Source: Rikenella microfusus
Lineage (GTDB): Bacteria; Bacteroidota; Bacteroidia; Bacteroidales; VadinHA17
Direction of reading: 5' to 3'
Length of the DNA: 64,000 nucleotides
NCBI GenBank assembly: GCA_022736275.1
Contig: DZBJ01000009.1
Coordinates: 1-64,000, forward strand
Shown here: positions 52,161 to 61,840 of the stretch, piece by piece
Position numbering within the stretch: position 1 is the stretch's first letter
Layout: every line of letters begins with the position of its first letter
Position numbers and translations under genes: made by a program
Notes under the pieces: generated by a model
Databases searched by the model: none
Seen by the model: the letters and a program-made list of their open reading frames with translations, nothing else
What the model was told of the DNA's origin: nothing

Positions 52161-54137
52161 ATGGATAAGAATACGATAACCGGCATAGTGCTGATTTTTC
52201 TGATCTTTCTCGGGTTCAGTTTTTATAATAACCAGCGTACCGCGAAAGTCTTTGAAGCAGAGACCGAATATGCTGATTCTCTCTATGCCGCCGGTAATTA
52301 TGATGATGCCAGGGAGGCTTACATCAGGGCGCTGGGATACAAGCCCAAAGACCAGCCTACCATTGACAGGGTTGTTGAACTTAATAACAGGCTTGGTCTT
52401 GCTCAGCCGGTACAGGAGAATAATGCTGCAGCAGCTCCTTCCGACTCTGTCTCTGCTCCGTCGGCGACCCCCTCAGAGATGGTGCCTGACAGTGCCGCTC
52501 TGGGGATATTCTCTTCCGGCGCATCAGGCGACCAGGAGTTCTTCCGGATGGAGAATGACCTCATGGTAATTTTATTTTCATCCAGGGGAGGCAAGCCTTA
52601 CTCAGTCACACTCAAGAAATACGATACCCATGACGGCCGGCCTGTGGTTCTTTTTGACGGAGACTCAACCGTGTTCGGCTATAAGTTCTTTACGGCAGAT
52701 AATAAGCCCATCAAGACCGATGATCTCTATTTCAGGCCTGTGAATTACAGCGGTCCCCTGGATGCCTCCGGAGGGCCGGCAAGTCTGACCATGAGGCTTG
52801 AAGCCCGGAACGGTGCCTCGATAGACTATGTCTACACAATGCAGCCGTCTGACTACATGATCAGTCTGGAGACAAAGTTCAACCAGATGGGCTCTGCCAT
52901 CCCTGCAAACACCTCTTCACTTGCACTCGACTGGAAGATGTATCTCCCGCAGCAGGAGAAGGGCAGGCAGAACGAGGACATGTACACCGGCCTTAAATAC
53001 AAGGTATTCCAGGAAGCCGTTGAGGATCTCGGAGGTGCAAGGCAGAGACAGAAGAAGGATGTGGTTACGGAGAACCTGATGAGGACAGACTGGATTGCCT
53101 ACAAGGATCAGTTCTTCTCCTCTGTACTCATTGCTGATGATTTCTTTCTTAATGCAAGCGTCGCTTCTTTAACTGCAGACCCCACGTCAAGATACCTGAG
53201 GTACTTCGAGTCGGAGATAGGTGTACCGTATGTGCATGGTGAGAGCACTGCAATTAAGATGGACATGTATTTCGGGCCCAACAGTTTTACCCTTCTGAAG
53301 AAGTATGACATGCAGCTTGAGGAGCTGGTCTTCCTTGGCAGGAATATAATAAGGTGGATCAACCAGTTTGTGATTATTCCAATATTCAACGTGCTCGATA
53401 ACTTTATCGTAAGCTATGGCCTCATCATTCTTATTCTCACTCTGATTATCAAGGTTGTGCTGTTTCCTCTCACTCACAAGTCGTTCCTGAGTCAGGCCAA
53501 GATGCGGGTCATGAAACCCATGGTTGACGAGCTTGCTAAAAAGTTCCCGAAACAGGAAGATGCGATGAAAAAGCAGCAGGTTACGATGGAGCTCTACAAG
53601 AAAGCCGGCGTCAGCCCCATGGGAGGATGCCTGCCCATGCTTCTGCAGATGCCTATCCTGTTTGCCATGTTCCGTTTCTTCCCGACCTCGATTGAGCTAC
53701 GGCAGCAGTCATTCCTGTGGGCGAAGGACCTGTCGACATATGACAGCATTTTCGACCTGCCATTCACCATTCCCATGTATGGCGATCATGTCAGTCTGTT
53801 TACACTCCTGATGACCGTCTCTACCATCATCTCAACGAAGATCACAAGTCCGGCAGGCGGTCAGGAGCAGATGCCGGGGATGAAGACGATGATGTACATG
53901 ATGCCCGTTATGTTCATGCTCATACTCAATAATTTCTCTGCCGGTCTTACCTATTACTACTTCCTTGCCAACGTTATTACTATTATTCAGACACAGGTTT
54001 CACGTCGTTTTGTAAATGAATCTGAAATCCTTAAAAAGATCGAGGAAAACAAGAAGAAACCTGTTAAGAAATCGAAGTGGGCAATGCGGCTCGAAGCTGC
54101 CTCCAAGGCAAGCGGTCGAAGGCTTCCTAAAAAATAA
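52161..54137 (+). CDS. yidC: Membrane protein insertase YidC
   Basis: A 658-residue YidC, which inserts and folds inner-membrane proteins. One N-terminal membrane segment (about 6-20) is followed by a large periplasmic beta domain (about 125-400), a five-helix insertase core (about 405-620) with VSPMGGCLPMLLQMPILFAMF, and a basic C-terminal tail (KKPVKKSKWAMR) that binds ribosomes. Residues ~30-120 include a tetratricopeptide-like stretch (DSLYAAGNYDDAREAYIRAL), which is unusual. It follows pyrG by 30 bases and ends in a strong terminator. Confidence 0.95.
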   Translation: MDKNTITGIVLIFLIFLGFSFYNNQRTAKVFEAETEYADSLYAAGNYDDAREAYIRALGYKPKDQPTIDRVVELNNRLGLAQPVQENNAAAAPSDSVSAPSATPSEMVPDSAALGIFSSGASGDQEFFRMENDLMVILFSSRGGKPYSVTLKKYDTHDGRPVVLFDGDSTVFGYKFFTADNKPIKTDDLYFRPVNYSGPLDASGGPASLTMRLEARNGASIDYVYTMQPSDYMISLETKFNQMGSAIPANTSSLALDWKMYLPQQEKGRQNEDMYTGLKYKVFQEAVEDLGGARQRQKKDVVTENLMRTDWIAYKDQFFSSVLIADDFFLNASVASLTADPTSRYLRYFESEIGVPYVHGESTAIKMDMYFGPNSFTLLKKYDMQLEELVFLGRNIIRWINQFVIIPIFNVLDNFIVSYGLIILILTLIIKVVLFPLTHKSFLSQAKMRVMKPMVDELAKKFPKQEDAMKKQQVTMELYKKAGVSPMGGCLPMLLQMPILFAMFRFFPTSIELRQQSFLWAKDLSTYDSIFDLPFTIPMYGDHVSLFTLLMTVSTIISTKITSPAGGQEQMPGMKTMMYMMPVMFMLILNNFSAGLTYYYFLANVITIIQTQVSRRFVNESEILKKIEENKKKPVKKSKWAMRLEAASKASGRRLPKK

Positions 54138-54142
54138 AAAGT

Positions 54143-54168
54143 AAAAAGTGCTTTACGGCACTTTTTTT
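54143..54168 (+). terminator. Intrinsic terminator of the DUF349-pyrG-yidC unit
   Basis: AAAAAGTGC and GCACTTTTTTT form a strong stem around TTTACG, six bases after the yidC stop codon. Confidence 0.93.
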
Positions 54169-54238
54169 CTTAAATGTGCACTTAATGCAGCCTTTTTCTA
54201 AATATTAGAACTAAATTGGGCTTTTAATTCTAAATGAA

Positions 54239-55279
54239 ATGGGGAAAAAGGTAAAAAACAAAGACATTGCCGCAAGACTTGGTCTTTCCGGCACATTGGT
54301 TTCACTGGTGCTGAATAACAAGGCCGATCAGCACGGTATCAAGAAAGAGACACAGGAGAGGGTACTTGCAGTTGCAAGGCAGATGGGTTATTTCAATGCA
54401 GCAGATGAGAAGGGAGAAACTGTACCTTCGGAGGAAAAACCGGGGATCATCGGCATGGTTGTTCCGTCAATGAATGATCCGTTCATCTATGAGATCACAC
54501 CCTACCTGCAGAAGGCTTTTTCAAGCATCGGGCTGGGCTTCTCGGTCTTCACAAGAGACCCTGATGACATGCGCTTCAACAGGCTGACAACCTCGCTGAA
54601 GAAATTCTTCAGCGGGATGATACTCGTGGGTAATGCTGCCGATGACAGCGTTGTGAGAGCGCTGAACAGGGACGCGTATCCGCTGGTGCTGCTTGAAAAG
54701 AGCGTGAAGAGGATGCGGCTTAATACTGTCTGCACAAACAGGGTCTCCGGAGCTGCCATCATGACGCAGCACCTGACATCTCTGGGACTCAGGAACCTCC
54801 TGATTGTCTCGGGTGAGGATACGGCTACCTATGACAAGGAGATGCTTGAGGAGCTCAAGGGCGCAACGAAAAAATCTGAAAACTTTGACTCGGTGCATTT
54901 TACCGTTGCAGGTCTGCCTAAAGCCGGCGAAAAGTTCGACTTCAGTCAGATAGAAAACTATCTCAGACCTCCTCACAGGAGTGATGCAATTATTGTCATC
55001 AATTCACCGCTTGTATTCCCTCTGTACCTTGCACTGAAGGAAAAGAACATACGTATCCCGCAGGATGTTGCACTGGTATCGATGGAAGACGGCATAGGGT
55101 TCGATCTGCTGAACACTCCGGTCACCAGACTGCGCAGACCGCTGCCGGCCATGTCACTCAAGGTGGCCAACATTGTGTGGTCTGAGGTGAAGAACCAGGG
55201 CAAGAGCAAGTATAAGCGCCAGGTAAACATGACTCCACAACTGGTTATCAGGAGCAGCTGCGGCTCTTACTTAAAGTAA
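54239..55279 (+). CDS. LacI family transcriptional regulator
   Basis: A 346-residue LacI/GalR-type regulator. The N-terminal HTH (KNKDIAARLGLSGTLVSLVLNNKADQHGIKKETQERV) is complete with a hinge-like ending, and the rest is a periplasmic-binding-protein-like effector domain starting at GIIGMVVPSMNDPF. It lies 101 bases after yidC, behind a terminator. The sugar ligand is unknown; the GH92 mannosidase at 56317 is the nearest carbohydrate gene and might be a target. The stop is immediately followed by the transglutaminase remnant. Confidence 0.9.
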   Translation: MGKKVKNKDIAARLGLSGTLVSLVLNNKADQHGIKKETQERVLAVARQMGYFNAADEKGETVPSEEKPGIIGMVVPSMNDPFIYEITPYLQKAFSSIGLGFSVFTRDPDDMRFNRLTTSLKKFFSGMILVGNAADDSVVRALNRDAYPLVLLEKSVKRMRLNTVCTNRVSGAAIMTQHLTSLGLRNLLIVSGEDTATYDKEMLEELKGATKKSENFDSVHFTVAGLPKAGEKFDFSQIENYLRPPHRSDAIIVINSPLVFPLYLALKEKNIRIPQDVALVSMEDGIGFDLLNTPVTRLRRPLPAMSLKVANIVWSEVKNQGKSKYKRQVNMTPQLVIRSSCGSYLK

Positions 55280-56307
55280 ATAATTATGACACGAATCATC
55301 AGGCTGACGGCCGCTGGCACTATCTGGGAGCCTGCGAGCCCGAACCGGTGCCCGACAGAGGTTGGTTCACCGAACCTGCAAGGAGAGCGATGCTGGTGCA
55401 TACCAGGGCTTTTGGCCTGTATAACGGTACCGAGAACCTGGTAATGAGAAGCCTTCTCTTTTAGGAAATAAATACACTTGAGAGGTATGCCGTGACCAAA
55501 GAACTGAAGGTAAGGGTTGTTGATGTGGCAGGCAAGTGGAATGATGTATGGTTTGCCGGTGAAGAGAGGCCTTCAGGAAACCCGGGTTATGTTAGATTCG
55601 TGTCAGCCCGGAAGGATACTGAGCCTGAATATCACGTTCACTTCAGCCTTGCACGGATAGAGGATGGGAAATATAATACTCTTGACTTTGGCTATGGCGC
55701 AAAGATTAGCGAAATGACCTTTGGCTTCAGCCTTGACCCCGGTATGTACATGCTGACCACGGGCAACAGGGATGATAACGGCAACGTGCTTGCTTCAGTC
55801 AGCTTTTTTGCATTGGGTCCGGGTGAAGATAAAACAATAAGTGTTAGTCTGAGAGAAATACCTGAGAGCGAAGTCTCAGGTGGCAAAATAAATCTGACAG
55901 GTTACCTGCCAACATACTCGGGAGAGAGAATAAACCCACTGTCGCTGGCTGACAGGGGAGTTGTTTTTATATGGATCGAACCGGGGCGGGCACCGACGCG
56001 CCACCTGCTCAACGACCTCCCCAGGCTGCAGGGTGAGTATGATAACTGGGGAGGCAGCTTTGTCTTCCTGACCGACCCTGCACGTACTCCCGATGGCTTC
56101 TCTCCTGAAGATGTAACAGGCACCCCGCGCAATTTGGTCTTTGTTACAGACACACATCTGGCCTTCATGACATCAGCCCTGGGCGAGGGTGCTGCAGAAC
56201 GGCCACTGCCGGTCGTACTGTACTGTAATAAGGAAGGTGACGTATTGTTCTTCTCGGAAGGCTACCGTATTGGCACCGGAGAACAGATATTGAATAAAAT
56301 CAGATAA
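55280..56307 (+). pseudogene. Transglutaminase-type protein, 5'-truncated with in-frame TAG
   Basis: One reading frame from about 55282 to 56307 encodes the C-terminal ~340 residues of a Bacteroidota transglutaminase-like protein. It begins YDTNH...DGRWHYLGACEPEP (the conserved DxxWHxLGACEPEP stretch), continues through RGWFTEPARRAMLVHTRAF, is stopped by TAG at 55462-55464, and resumes in the same frame as INTLERYAVTKELKVRVVD. The rest reads cleanly to the end. The N-terminal half, including the catalytic cysteine region, is missing, and the fragment joins directly to the LacI stop. An internal GTG at 55492 could still give a 271-residue product. It was probably a secreted peptidase-like protein. 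Confidence 0.8.
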
Positions 56308-56316
56308 TCAGTTGTC

Positions 56317-58509
56317 ATGAAAAGAGTTTTCCCGGTTGCTGCTGCATTTCTGTTTGCAGCGATGTCATGTACCCATAGCCCGGAGAGTGATCTCACCGCC
56401 TTTGTTGATCCGTTCATCGGCACCGGAGCACACGGTCATGTTTTCCCCGGCGCCACAACGCCCTTCGGAATGGTGCAACTCAGTCCTGACAACGGAACTT
56501 CAGGCTGGGACTGGTGCTCGGGTTATCACTGGTCTGACAGTCTCATAGCAGGTTTCAGCCACACTCACCTCAGCGGAACAGGCATAGGGGATCTCTGTGA
56601 TATTCTCTTCCTGCCCTCAATGAATGAGTTCAACCTGTCACTGGCTGACAGTACGGCATCACTGGCCAGACTGAACCGAAGCTGGTTCTCTCATGCTGCC
56701 GAGCAGGCCAGGCCGGGATACTATGCAGTGGCGCTTGCCAACGGTATCAATGCCGAGCTGACGGCAACCCCGCGATGCGGCGTACAGAGATATACCGCCA
56801 CCGGTGACGCTCTCATTCACCTGCTAGTTGACCTGGGCTTTGCCATCAACTGGGACAGGCCTGCAGACTGCAGTCTTTCATGGGATGGAACCACCCTCTC
56901 GGGCAGACGCATATCAACCGGGTGGGCCGAGAAACAATACCAGTACTTCTCATCGCTATTCTCTGAGTCTCCTGCCTCAGTCACAATGCTTGAGGCAGGT
57001 ACAAAAGTCAAAGGGACCGCAGTCGAAGGAAAAAACATCGCCTGCATCATGACATTTGAAATCAGGGAAGGGGAGGAGCTGACGGTGAAGACAGGCATCT
57101 CTGCTGTAGATGAAGCAGGCGCAGCAGGCAACCTGACTGCAGAAATGCCGGGGTGGGACTTCAATGCCACTGCCGCAGCGGCAAGCCAGGCATGGCAGGA
57201 GAGGCTGAGCGTCATCAGGGCCTCTGCATCTGACACATCACTGCTGAAGGTATTCTATACTGCACTCTATCATACCATGATAGCTCCAAACCTGTGGTCG
57301 GATGCCGATAACAGGTACCGGGGTACCGACGGCATGGTGCATACGGCTACTGACTTTACCAATTATACTGTCTTTTCACTGTGGGATACCTATCGTACCG
57401 CTCACCCGCTCTTTACCCTTACGGTGCCTGAAATGGTGCCCGATTTTGTTAATACCATGCTGGTAATCAAAGAACAGCAGGGTAAGCTTCCCGTCTGGTC
57501 GCTCATGGGTAATGAGACAAACTGCATGATAGGGTATCATGCTGTGCCTGTGCTTGCTGATGCCATGCAGAAAAAGATCGGAGGATTTGATTATGAAGCC
57601 GCCCTGGACGCTGCCGTTCACTCCGCCAACATGGATTTCCGGGGGCTTGATCATTATCGCAGGTATGGTTATATTCCGTCAGAGCTTGAAAATGAGTCTG
57701 TGGCTAAGACCCTTGAGTATGCTATCGACGACTGGTGCATATCACAGATGGCTGCCACCATGAACAGGCCGGGGCTTGCATCGGAATTCCTTGAACGCTC
57801 AAAGAACTACCGAAATATCTTTGATACTTCCGTTCATTTTGTCCGCGGCCGAATGAGTGACGGCAGCTGGAGGCCGGACTATGACCCTCTCTATTCACAC
57901 CACACCCGGTCTGACTTCACAGAAGGCAACGGGTGGCAATACACATGGCTCGTGCCTCATGATGTAGAGGGCCTTATCTCACTGTTTGGCGGCAGGGAGC
58001 TCTTCCTGCAACGCCTTGATTCGCTATTCAAAGTGGTTGAGGAGGTGAAGGGGGAGAACGCATCACCCGACATAAGCGGATTAATAGGCCAGTATGCTCA
58101 CGGCAATGAACCCTCGCATCACATGGCATATATGTTTTCCATGGCCGGCGCACCTGAAAAGACTGAGACAATGGTACGGAGGATCATGTCAGAGATGTAT
58201 ACCCCTGAGAAGGACGGGATCTGCGGGAATGAAGACTGCGGGCAAATGTCTGCCTGGTATGTCTTCTCCGCCATGGGCTTCTACCCGCTGAACCCCGCAG
58301 ATGGCAGATTCATCCTCGGCAGTCCTGCCCTTGAAGATTTTTCGCTGCAGCTGCCCGGTGAGAAGGTCTTCAGGATCATTGCGGAAAACAACTCACCACA
58401 AAATGTGTACGTCAGTAAAGTACTCCTGAACGGGCAGCAGCATGCCCGCAACTACATTACCTATGACGAGATCATGGCGGGAGGGGAGCTCAGGTTCATA
58501 ATGAAATGA
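56317..58509 (+). CDS. GH92 family alpha-mannosidase (lipoprotein)
   Basis: A 730-residue glycoside hydrolase of family 92, calcium-dependent alpha-mannosidases that trim N-glycans and yeast mannans. A lipoprotein signal ends at the lipobox FAAMSC. Core motifs follow: DPFIGTGAHGHVFPGATTPFGMVQLSPD, SHTHLSGTG, LWDTYRTAHPL, and the catalytic-region GNEDCGQMSAWYVFSAMGFYPL. The length is full. It starts nine bases after the transglutaminase remnant, so it was probably co-transcribed with it. No SusC/SusD pair is nearby. Confidence 0.95.
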   Translation: MKRVFPVAAAFLFAAMSCTHSPESDLTAFVDPFIGTGAHGHVFPGATTPFGMVQLSPDNGTSGWDWCSGYHWSDSLIAGFSHTHLSGTGIGDLCDILFLPSMNEFNLSLADSTASLARLNRSWFSHAAEQARPGYYAVALANGINAELTATPRCGVQRYTATGDALIHLLVDLGFAINWDRPADCSLSWDGTTLSGRRISTGWAEKQYQYFSSLFSESPASVTMLEAGTKVKGTAVEGKNIACIMTFEIREGEELTVKTGISAVDEAGAAGNLTAEMPGWDFNATAAAASQAWQERLSVIRASASDTSLLKVFYTALYHTMIAPNLWSDADNRYRGTDGMVHTATDFTNYTVFSLWDTYRTAHPLFTLTVPEMVPDFVNTMLVIKEQQGKLPVWSLMGNETNCMIGYHAVPVLADAMQKKIGGFDYEAALDAAVHSANMDFRGLDHYRRYGYIPSELENESVAKTLEYAIDDWCISQMAATMNRPGLASEFLERSKNYRNIFDTSVHFVRGRMSDGSWRPDYDPLYSHHTRSDFTEGNGWQYTWLVPHDVEGLISLFGGRELFLQRLDSLFKVVEEVKGENASPDISGLIGQYAHGNEPSHHMAYMFSMAGAPEKTETMVRRIMSEMYTPEKDGICGNEDCGQMSAWYVFSAMGFYPLNPADGRFILGSPALEDFSLQLPGEKVFRIIAENNSPQNVYVSKVLLNGQQHARNYITYDEIMAGGELRFIMK

Positions 58510-58540
58510 ACAATCCTTAACCCCTTTGTTGATAATTATC

Positions 58541-58572
58541 ATTGAGGGGCGACCTCTAATTCATTACATTTG
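58541..58572 (+). promoter_or_regulatory. Promoter of the cobalamin riboswitch transcript
   Basis: ATTG (58541-58544; one mismatch to TTTG) and TACATTTG (58565-58572) are 20 bases apart, matching the Bacteroidetes housekeeping promoter. Transcription would start just before the riboswitch. Confidence 0.6.
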
Positions 58573-58574
58573 TT

Positions 58575-58765
58575 CCATTCTGGTGCTGCCGGTGTTGGCC
58601 GGCAGTGAAAAAGGGAACCCTGTGAAAATCAGGGACAGTACCCGCTGCTGTGAAGCCCGGTCCGCCATCCGGCGGATCATTACAGCCGGATTTCCTGCCA
58701 CTGTCCGCCTTCTGGCGGACGGGAAGGCCCGGTGAGTAGGGATGAGTCAGAAGACCTGCCAGAAC
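58575..58765 (+). promoter_or_regulatory. Cobalamin (B12) riboswitch
   Basis: Characteristic B12-box elements are present in order: GGTGCTGCCGG, AAAGGGAACCCTGTGAAAATC, CAGGGACAGTACCCGCTGCTGTGA, GCCACTG, GGGAAGGCCCGG and GATGAGTCAGAAGACCTGCC. It binds adenosyl- or related cobalamin and normally shuts down expression when B12 is plentiful. It controls the BtuB-like and BtuG-like genes. Two peripheral arms are nearly the same palindrome: TCCGCC-ATCC-GGCGGA (58661-58676) and GTCCGCC-TTCT-GGCGGAC (58703-58720). Confidence 0.95.
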
Positions 58766-58800
58766 GTGTCCTGATGAAGGAGCTTTCGGGAATAAAAGTT

Positions 58801-60795
58801 ATGATTAAAAGGTCATTCACCTATATCATCCCCTCTTGCGTGAGTCGTAATATTATTACGGCTTCAACGGTCATTCTTTCTGCTCTTTTGCCCTTGCAGG
58901 GCGTCGCCCAGGATATCTTCATTGAAGATACTGTGAACATCCTGGCGGTCACTGTCACTGCTTCAGCTTCTCTCCGTCATTCTACGCATACCGTAGTGAA
59001 AATTGACTCTGCGGTCATGGCCCGTTATGAGGGCGGCGATATGGCCACCCTGCTCCATGCTGCCAGCCTCCTGTCAGTCAAACGTTACGGGAACGCCGGC
59101 CTGGCTTCAGCCTCCATACGTGGCTTGTCAGGCAGTCACACAATGGTCACGTGGAACGGATTGTCAATCAATTCCCCGGGCAACGGATACAGTGATTTTG
59201 CCATTATCCCTCTCAGTGCAGCCACATCTGTTAAAATAACCTCCGGAGGTTCTGACCTGGATGATATAGCTGGCTCAATTGGCGGAAAGGTGGAGCTCTC
59301 AACGGAACCGCTCTTCAGCGGGGTGACAGAGGGCTCACTGACCCTCGGGGCAGGAAGCTATGGCGAATACTTATCTGCTGCGACGCTGAGATCGGGATCG
59401 GATCATTTTGCAGTTAACCTTAGCCTGTGGGGCTCGATGGCACAAAATGACTTCAGGTATGTTAACAACGATGCGCCGGGAGGACAAGTGGAAGAGAACA
59501 GGGCTAATTCTGCCTTTGCCACAGGTGGCGCAACAGCTGACGCCGCCTTCAGGTTCAGAAGATCTCTCCTGAGCGCACACCTCTGGTACAATGATGCTGC
59601 CCGTGAATTGCCCGGTCCGGTTACCACGGTACAGCAAAATTTCGGTGAGAGTCAGAAAGACAGGTCCTTCAGAGGCGTAATGAAGTATTCCCTGCAGCCC
59701 GGCAGACTGACAGCCCATATCACCGCGGGAGGGTCATATGATGTCAACCTCTATCACAATGAGGTAGTTCAGCTTACCGGCGAGAACGGTTCTGAAACAT
59801 ATATGGTCAAAACGCATTTTGGCTACCGGCTGACCGACCGTCTGGAACTGCTGCTCAATGCCGGGGATGAGTACCAGGTTGCGAGATCGCTGAGCTATCA
59901 GAACACTGAAGAGCACAATGTTTTTTCTGCATCCCTCGCAGCAAAATATAACCCTGTCCACAGGCTGCGTCTCCTGCTTCAGGCAAGGCAGATGGCCGTT
60001 TCGGGTATGTCTGTCATACCGGAATTTACGGCCGGAGCATCCTGGTTGCTGTCTGAGAACGGTGAGCATATTGTCAAAGCCAGTTTCAGCCGCAATACAA
60101 AACTGCCATGTATGAATGACCTGTACTGGGTCCCCGGAGGCAACAACACTTTATCCCCTGAGACATCCACCGGAGGAGAGGCCGCATGGTCGTTTGCCAG
60201 GGTTGCATCGTCAGGCCTCAGGAACACCCTTGACCTGGCGCTTCATGCATCGAGGGTGGACAATCTTATCCAGTGGCTCCCCGGTCAATCGGGGCTATGG
60301 TCGGCTGTGAATGTCCGCAGTGTAAACGTAAGGGGAGCAGAGGTACGGGTCGGCTCGGAAGTTGCTGTCAGTGAATGGAAAATGAAAGGTAACCTGAACT
60401 ACGCATTCACGCGATCACAGGTAACCGGATCGGAGATTTCCAATGACAATTCGGTGGGCAAACAGCTGATATACTCTCCGCTCCATCACCTTAACATGAA
60501 CATGGATGCCGGGTGGAAAATTTACAGAGCGGGCGTCACAGTAATAACGGAGAGTCGCAGATACACAACCTCAGACAACAGCGAATGGCTTCCGGCATCC
60601 TTCAACGCCGACATGTTTATTGGTGCTTCTTTCGGAAAAGGAAGAACAAGGGTTAAGGCTGACTTCATCATTAACAATGTCCTTAACTCTCCTGCTGAGA
60701 GCGTCCGCAATTACCCCTTGCCCATGAGAACATTTAACCTCAGAATAAACCTTACATTATCAGAAAAACCAAAAAAACATGAAAACACTCATTAG
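58801..60795 (+). CDS. btuB: TonB-dependent cobalamin receptor (BtuB-like)
   Basis: A 664-residue TonB-dependent outer-membrane receptor. The ATG at 58801, downstream of the riboswitch, is the likely start; a long signal peptide follows and ends near GVAQD. A plug domain with SIRGLSGSHTMVTWNGLSINSPGNG and a 22-strand barrel follow to a C-terminal aromatic-rich strand (MRTFNLRINLTL). The B12 riboswitch and the BtuG-like gene (16-base overlap) identify cobalamin, or a related corrinoid, as cargo. No periplasmic BtuF or BtuCD genes are in the window. Confidence 0.92.
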   Translation: MIKRSFTYIIPSCVSRNIITASTVILSALLPLQGVAQDIFIEDTVNILAVTVTASASLRHSTHTVVKIDSAVMARYEGGDMATLLHAASLLSVKRYGNAGLASASIRGLSGSHTMVTWNGLSINSPGNGYSDFAIIPLSAATSVKITSGGSDLDDIAGSIGGKVELSTEPLFSGVTEGSLTLGAGSYGEYLSAATLRSGSDHFAVNLSLWGSMAQNDFRYVNNDAPGGQVEENRANSAFATGGATADAAFRFRRSLLSAHLWYNDAARELPGPVTTVQQNFGESQKDRSFRGVMKYSLQPGRLTAHITAGGSYDVNLYHNEVVQLTGENGSETYMVKTHFGYRLTDRLELLLNAGDEYQVARSLSYQNTEEHNVFSASLAAKYNPVHRLRLLLQARQMAVSGMSVIPEFTAGASWLLSENGEHIVKASFSRNTKLPCMNDLYWVPGGNNTLSPETSTGGEAAWSFARVASSGLRNTLDLALHASRVDNLIQWLPGQSGLWSAVNVRSVNVRGAEVRVGSEVAVSEWKMKGNLNYAFTRSQVTGSEISNDNSVGKQLIYSPLHHLNMNMDAGWKIYRAGVTVITESRRYTTSDNSEWLPASFNADMFIGASFGKGRTRVKADFIINNVLNSPAESVRNYPLPMRTFNLRINLTLSEKPKKHENTH

Positions 60796-61801
60796 ATTAC
60801 TCCTGCTGTCAGTTCTTATCATGATTTCCTGCGAGCGCGCGGATGATCCTTCTCTCTTTCCGGCTGGCAGAGGCTTCTTCCTGCTGAATGAGGGCAATTA
60901 TCTTGCAGGCAACGGATCACTTTCCTTTTACAGCACAGAGACAAAAAAGATATACAATGATCTGTTCACCGCTGAGAATGAGCGTGCCCTTGGCGATATT
61001 CCATCCTATATGGCTGTTGATGGCGACAGGGGTTTCATAATTGTGAATAATTCCGGAACAATTGAGGTGGTTGACATGCGCACCATGGAGAGTCTCACAA
61101 CCATAACAGGGCTGAACTCACCCCGACAGATGGCCATCAGTGGCAGGAAGGGGTATGTAAGCAGCCTCTATTCCACGGCGGTCAGCGTCATTGATTTAGA
61201 CAGGCAGGAGATCGCAGGCAGTTTTGATCTTGGGTCTACTTCAGAAGCCATGGTCATAGCAGACGGAAAGCTTTTCTCTGCATGCTGGTCCGGGGGCAAC
61301 ACGGTTATTGTCACCGACCTTGAAACCGAAGAGGTGATAACCTCGGTTACCGTCGGACTTGAACCTGAAAGCATGGTCCTCGACAAATCCGGGAAGCTGT
61401 GGGTACTCTGTACCGGCGGGTGGCAGGGTGAAGAGATACCGCGACTGGTGAAGATAAATACCGTTACCTATGAAAAGGAAACTGAGATTTTCTTCAGGAC
61501 GACAGGCGACAATCCTTCGTCGCTTACTGCCAATGCAGCAGGCGATACTCTATATTTCCTTGACGAAGGGGTAAGGAGGATGGCTGTAACGGCGTCAGTC
61601 CTGCCGTCGGAGACTTTCATAGCAGCCGGCGGAAGGCTCTTATACAAACTGGCAGTGGGTCCGGGCGGTCAGATTGTTGTTACTGACGCCATCGATTATC
61701 AGCAGAAGGGTGACATTCTTGTTTACAACAGCAGGGGGATTCTTGAGGATACCGAAAAGGCCGGAATCATACCCGGTTTCATGTTCTTTGTGCAGGATTA
61801 A
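60779..61801 (+). CDS. btuG: BtuG-like surface cobalamin-binding lipoprotein (YncE/DUF5074-type propeller)
   Basis: A 340-residue lipoprotein with the lipobox SVLIMISC at residues ~12-19. The remainder is a seven-bladed beta-propeller of the YncE/DUF5074 type: FLLNEGNYLAGNGSLSFY is the characteristic first blade, then repeats like AISGRKGYVSSLYSTAVSVIDL and MVIADGKLFSACWSGG. BtuG of Bacteroides binds B12 with very high affinity on the cell surface and sits on BtuB. The gene overlaps btuB by 16 bases and shares its riboswitch, which strongly supports this role. Confidence 0.88.
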   Translation: MKTLIRLLLLSVLIMISCERADDPSLFPAGRGFFLLNEGNYLAGNGSLSFYSTETKKIYNDLFTAENERALGDIPSYMAVDGDRGFIIVNNSGTIEVVDMRTMESLTTITGLNSPRQMAISGRKGYVSSLYSTAVSVIDLDRQEIAGSFDLGSTSEAMVIADGKLFSACWSGGNTVIVTDLETEEVITSVTVGLEPESMVLDKSGKLWVLCTGGWQGEEIPRLVKINTVTYEKETEIFFRTTGDNPSSLTANAAGDTLYFLDEGVRRMAVTASVLPSETFIAAGGRLLYKLAVGPGGQIVVTDAIDYQQKGDILVYNSRGILEDTEKAGIIPGFMFFVQD

Positions 61802-61840
61802 CCACTTTTTGACTACATTTAACACCGCAACAACAAGAGA

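Noticed and set aside
55492-56307. Independent 271-residue gene starting at GTG
   Set aside because: The same frame continues upstream through the TAG with family-like sequence, so the GTG is most likely an internal valine codon of a decayed gene.
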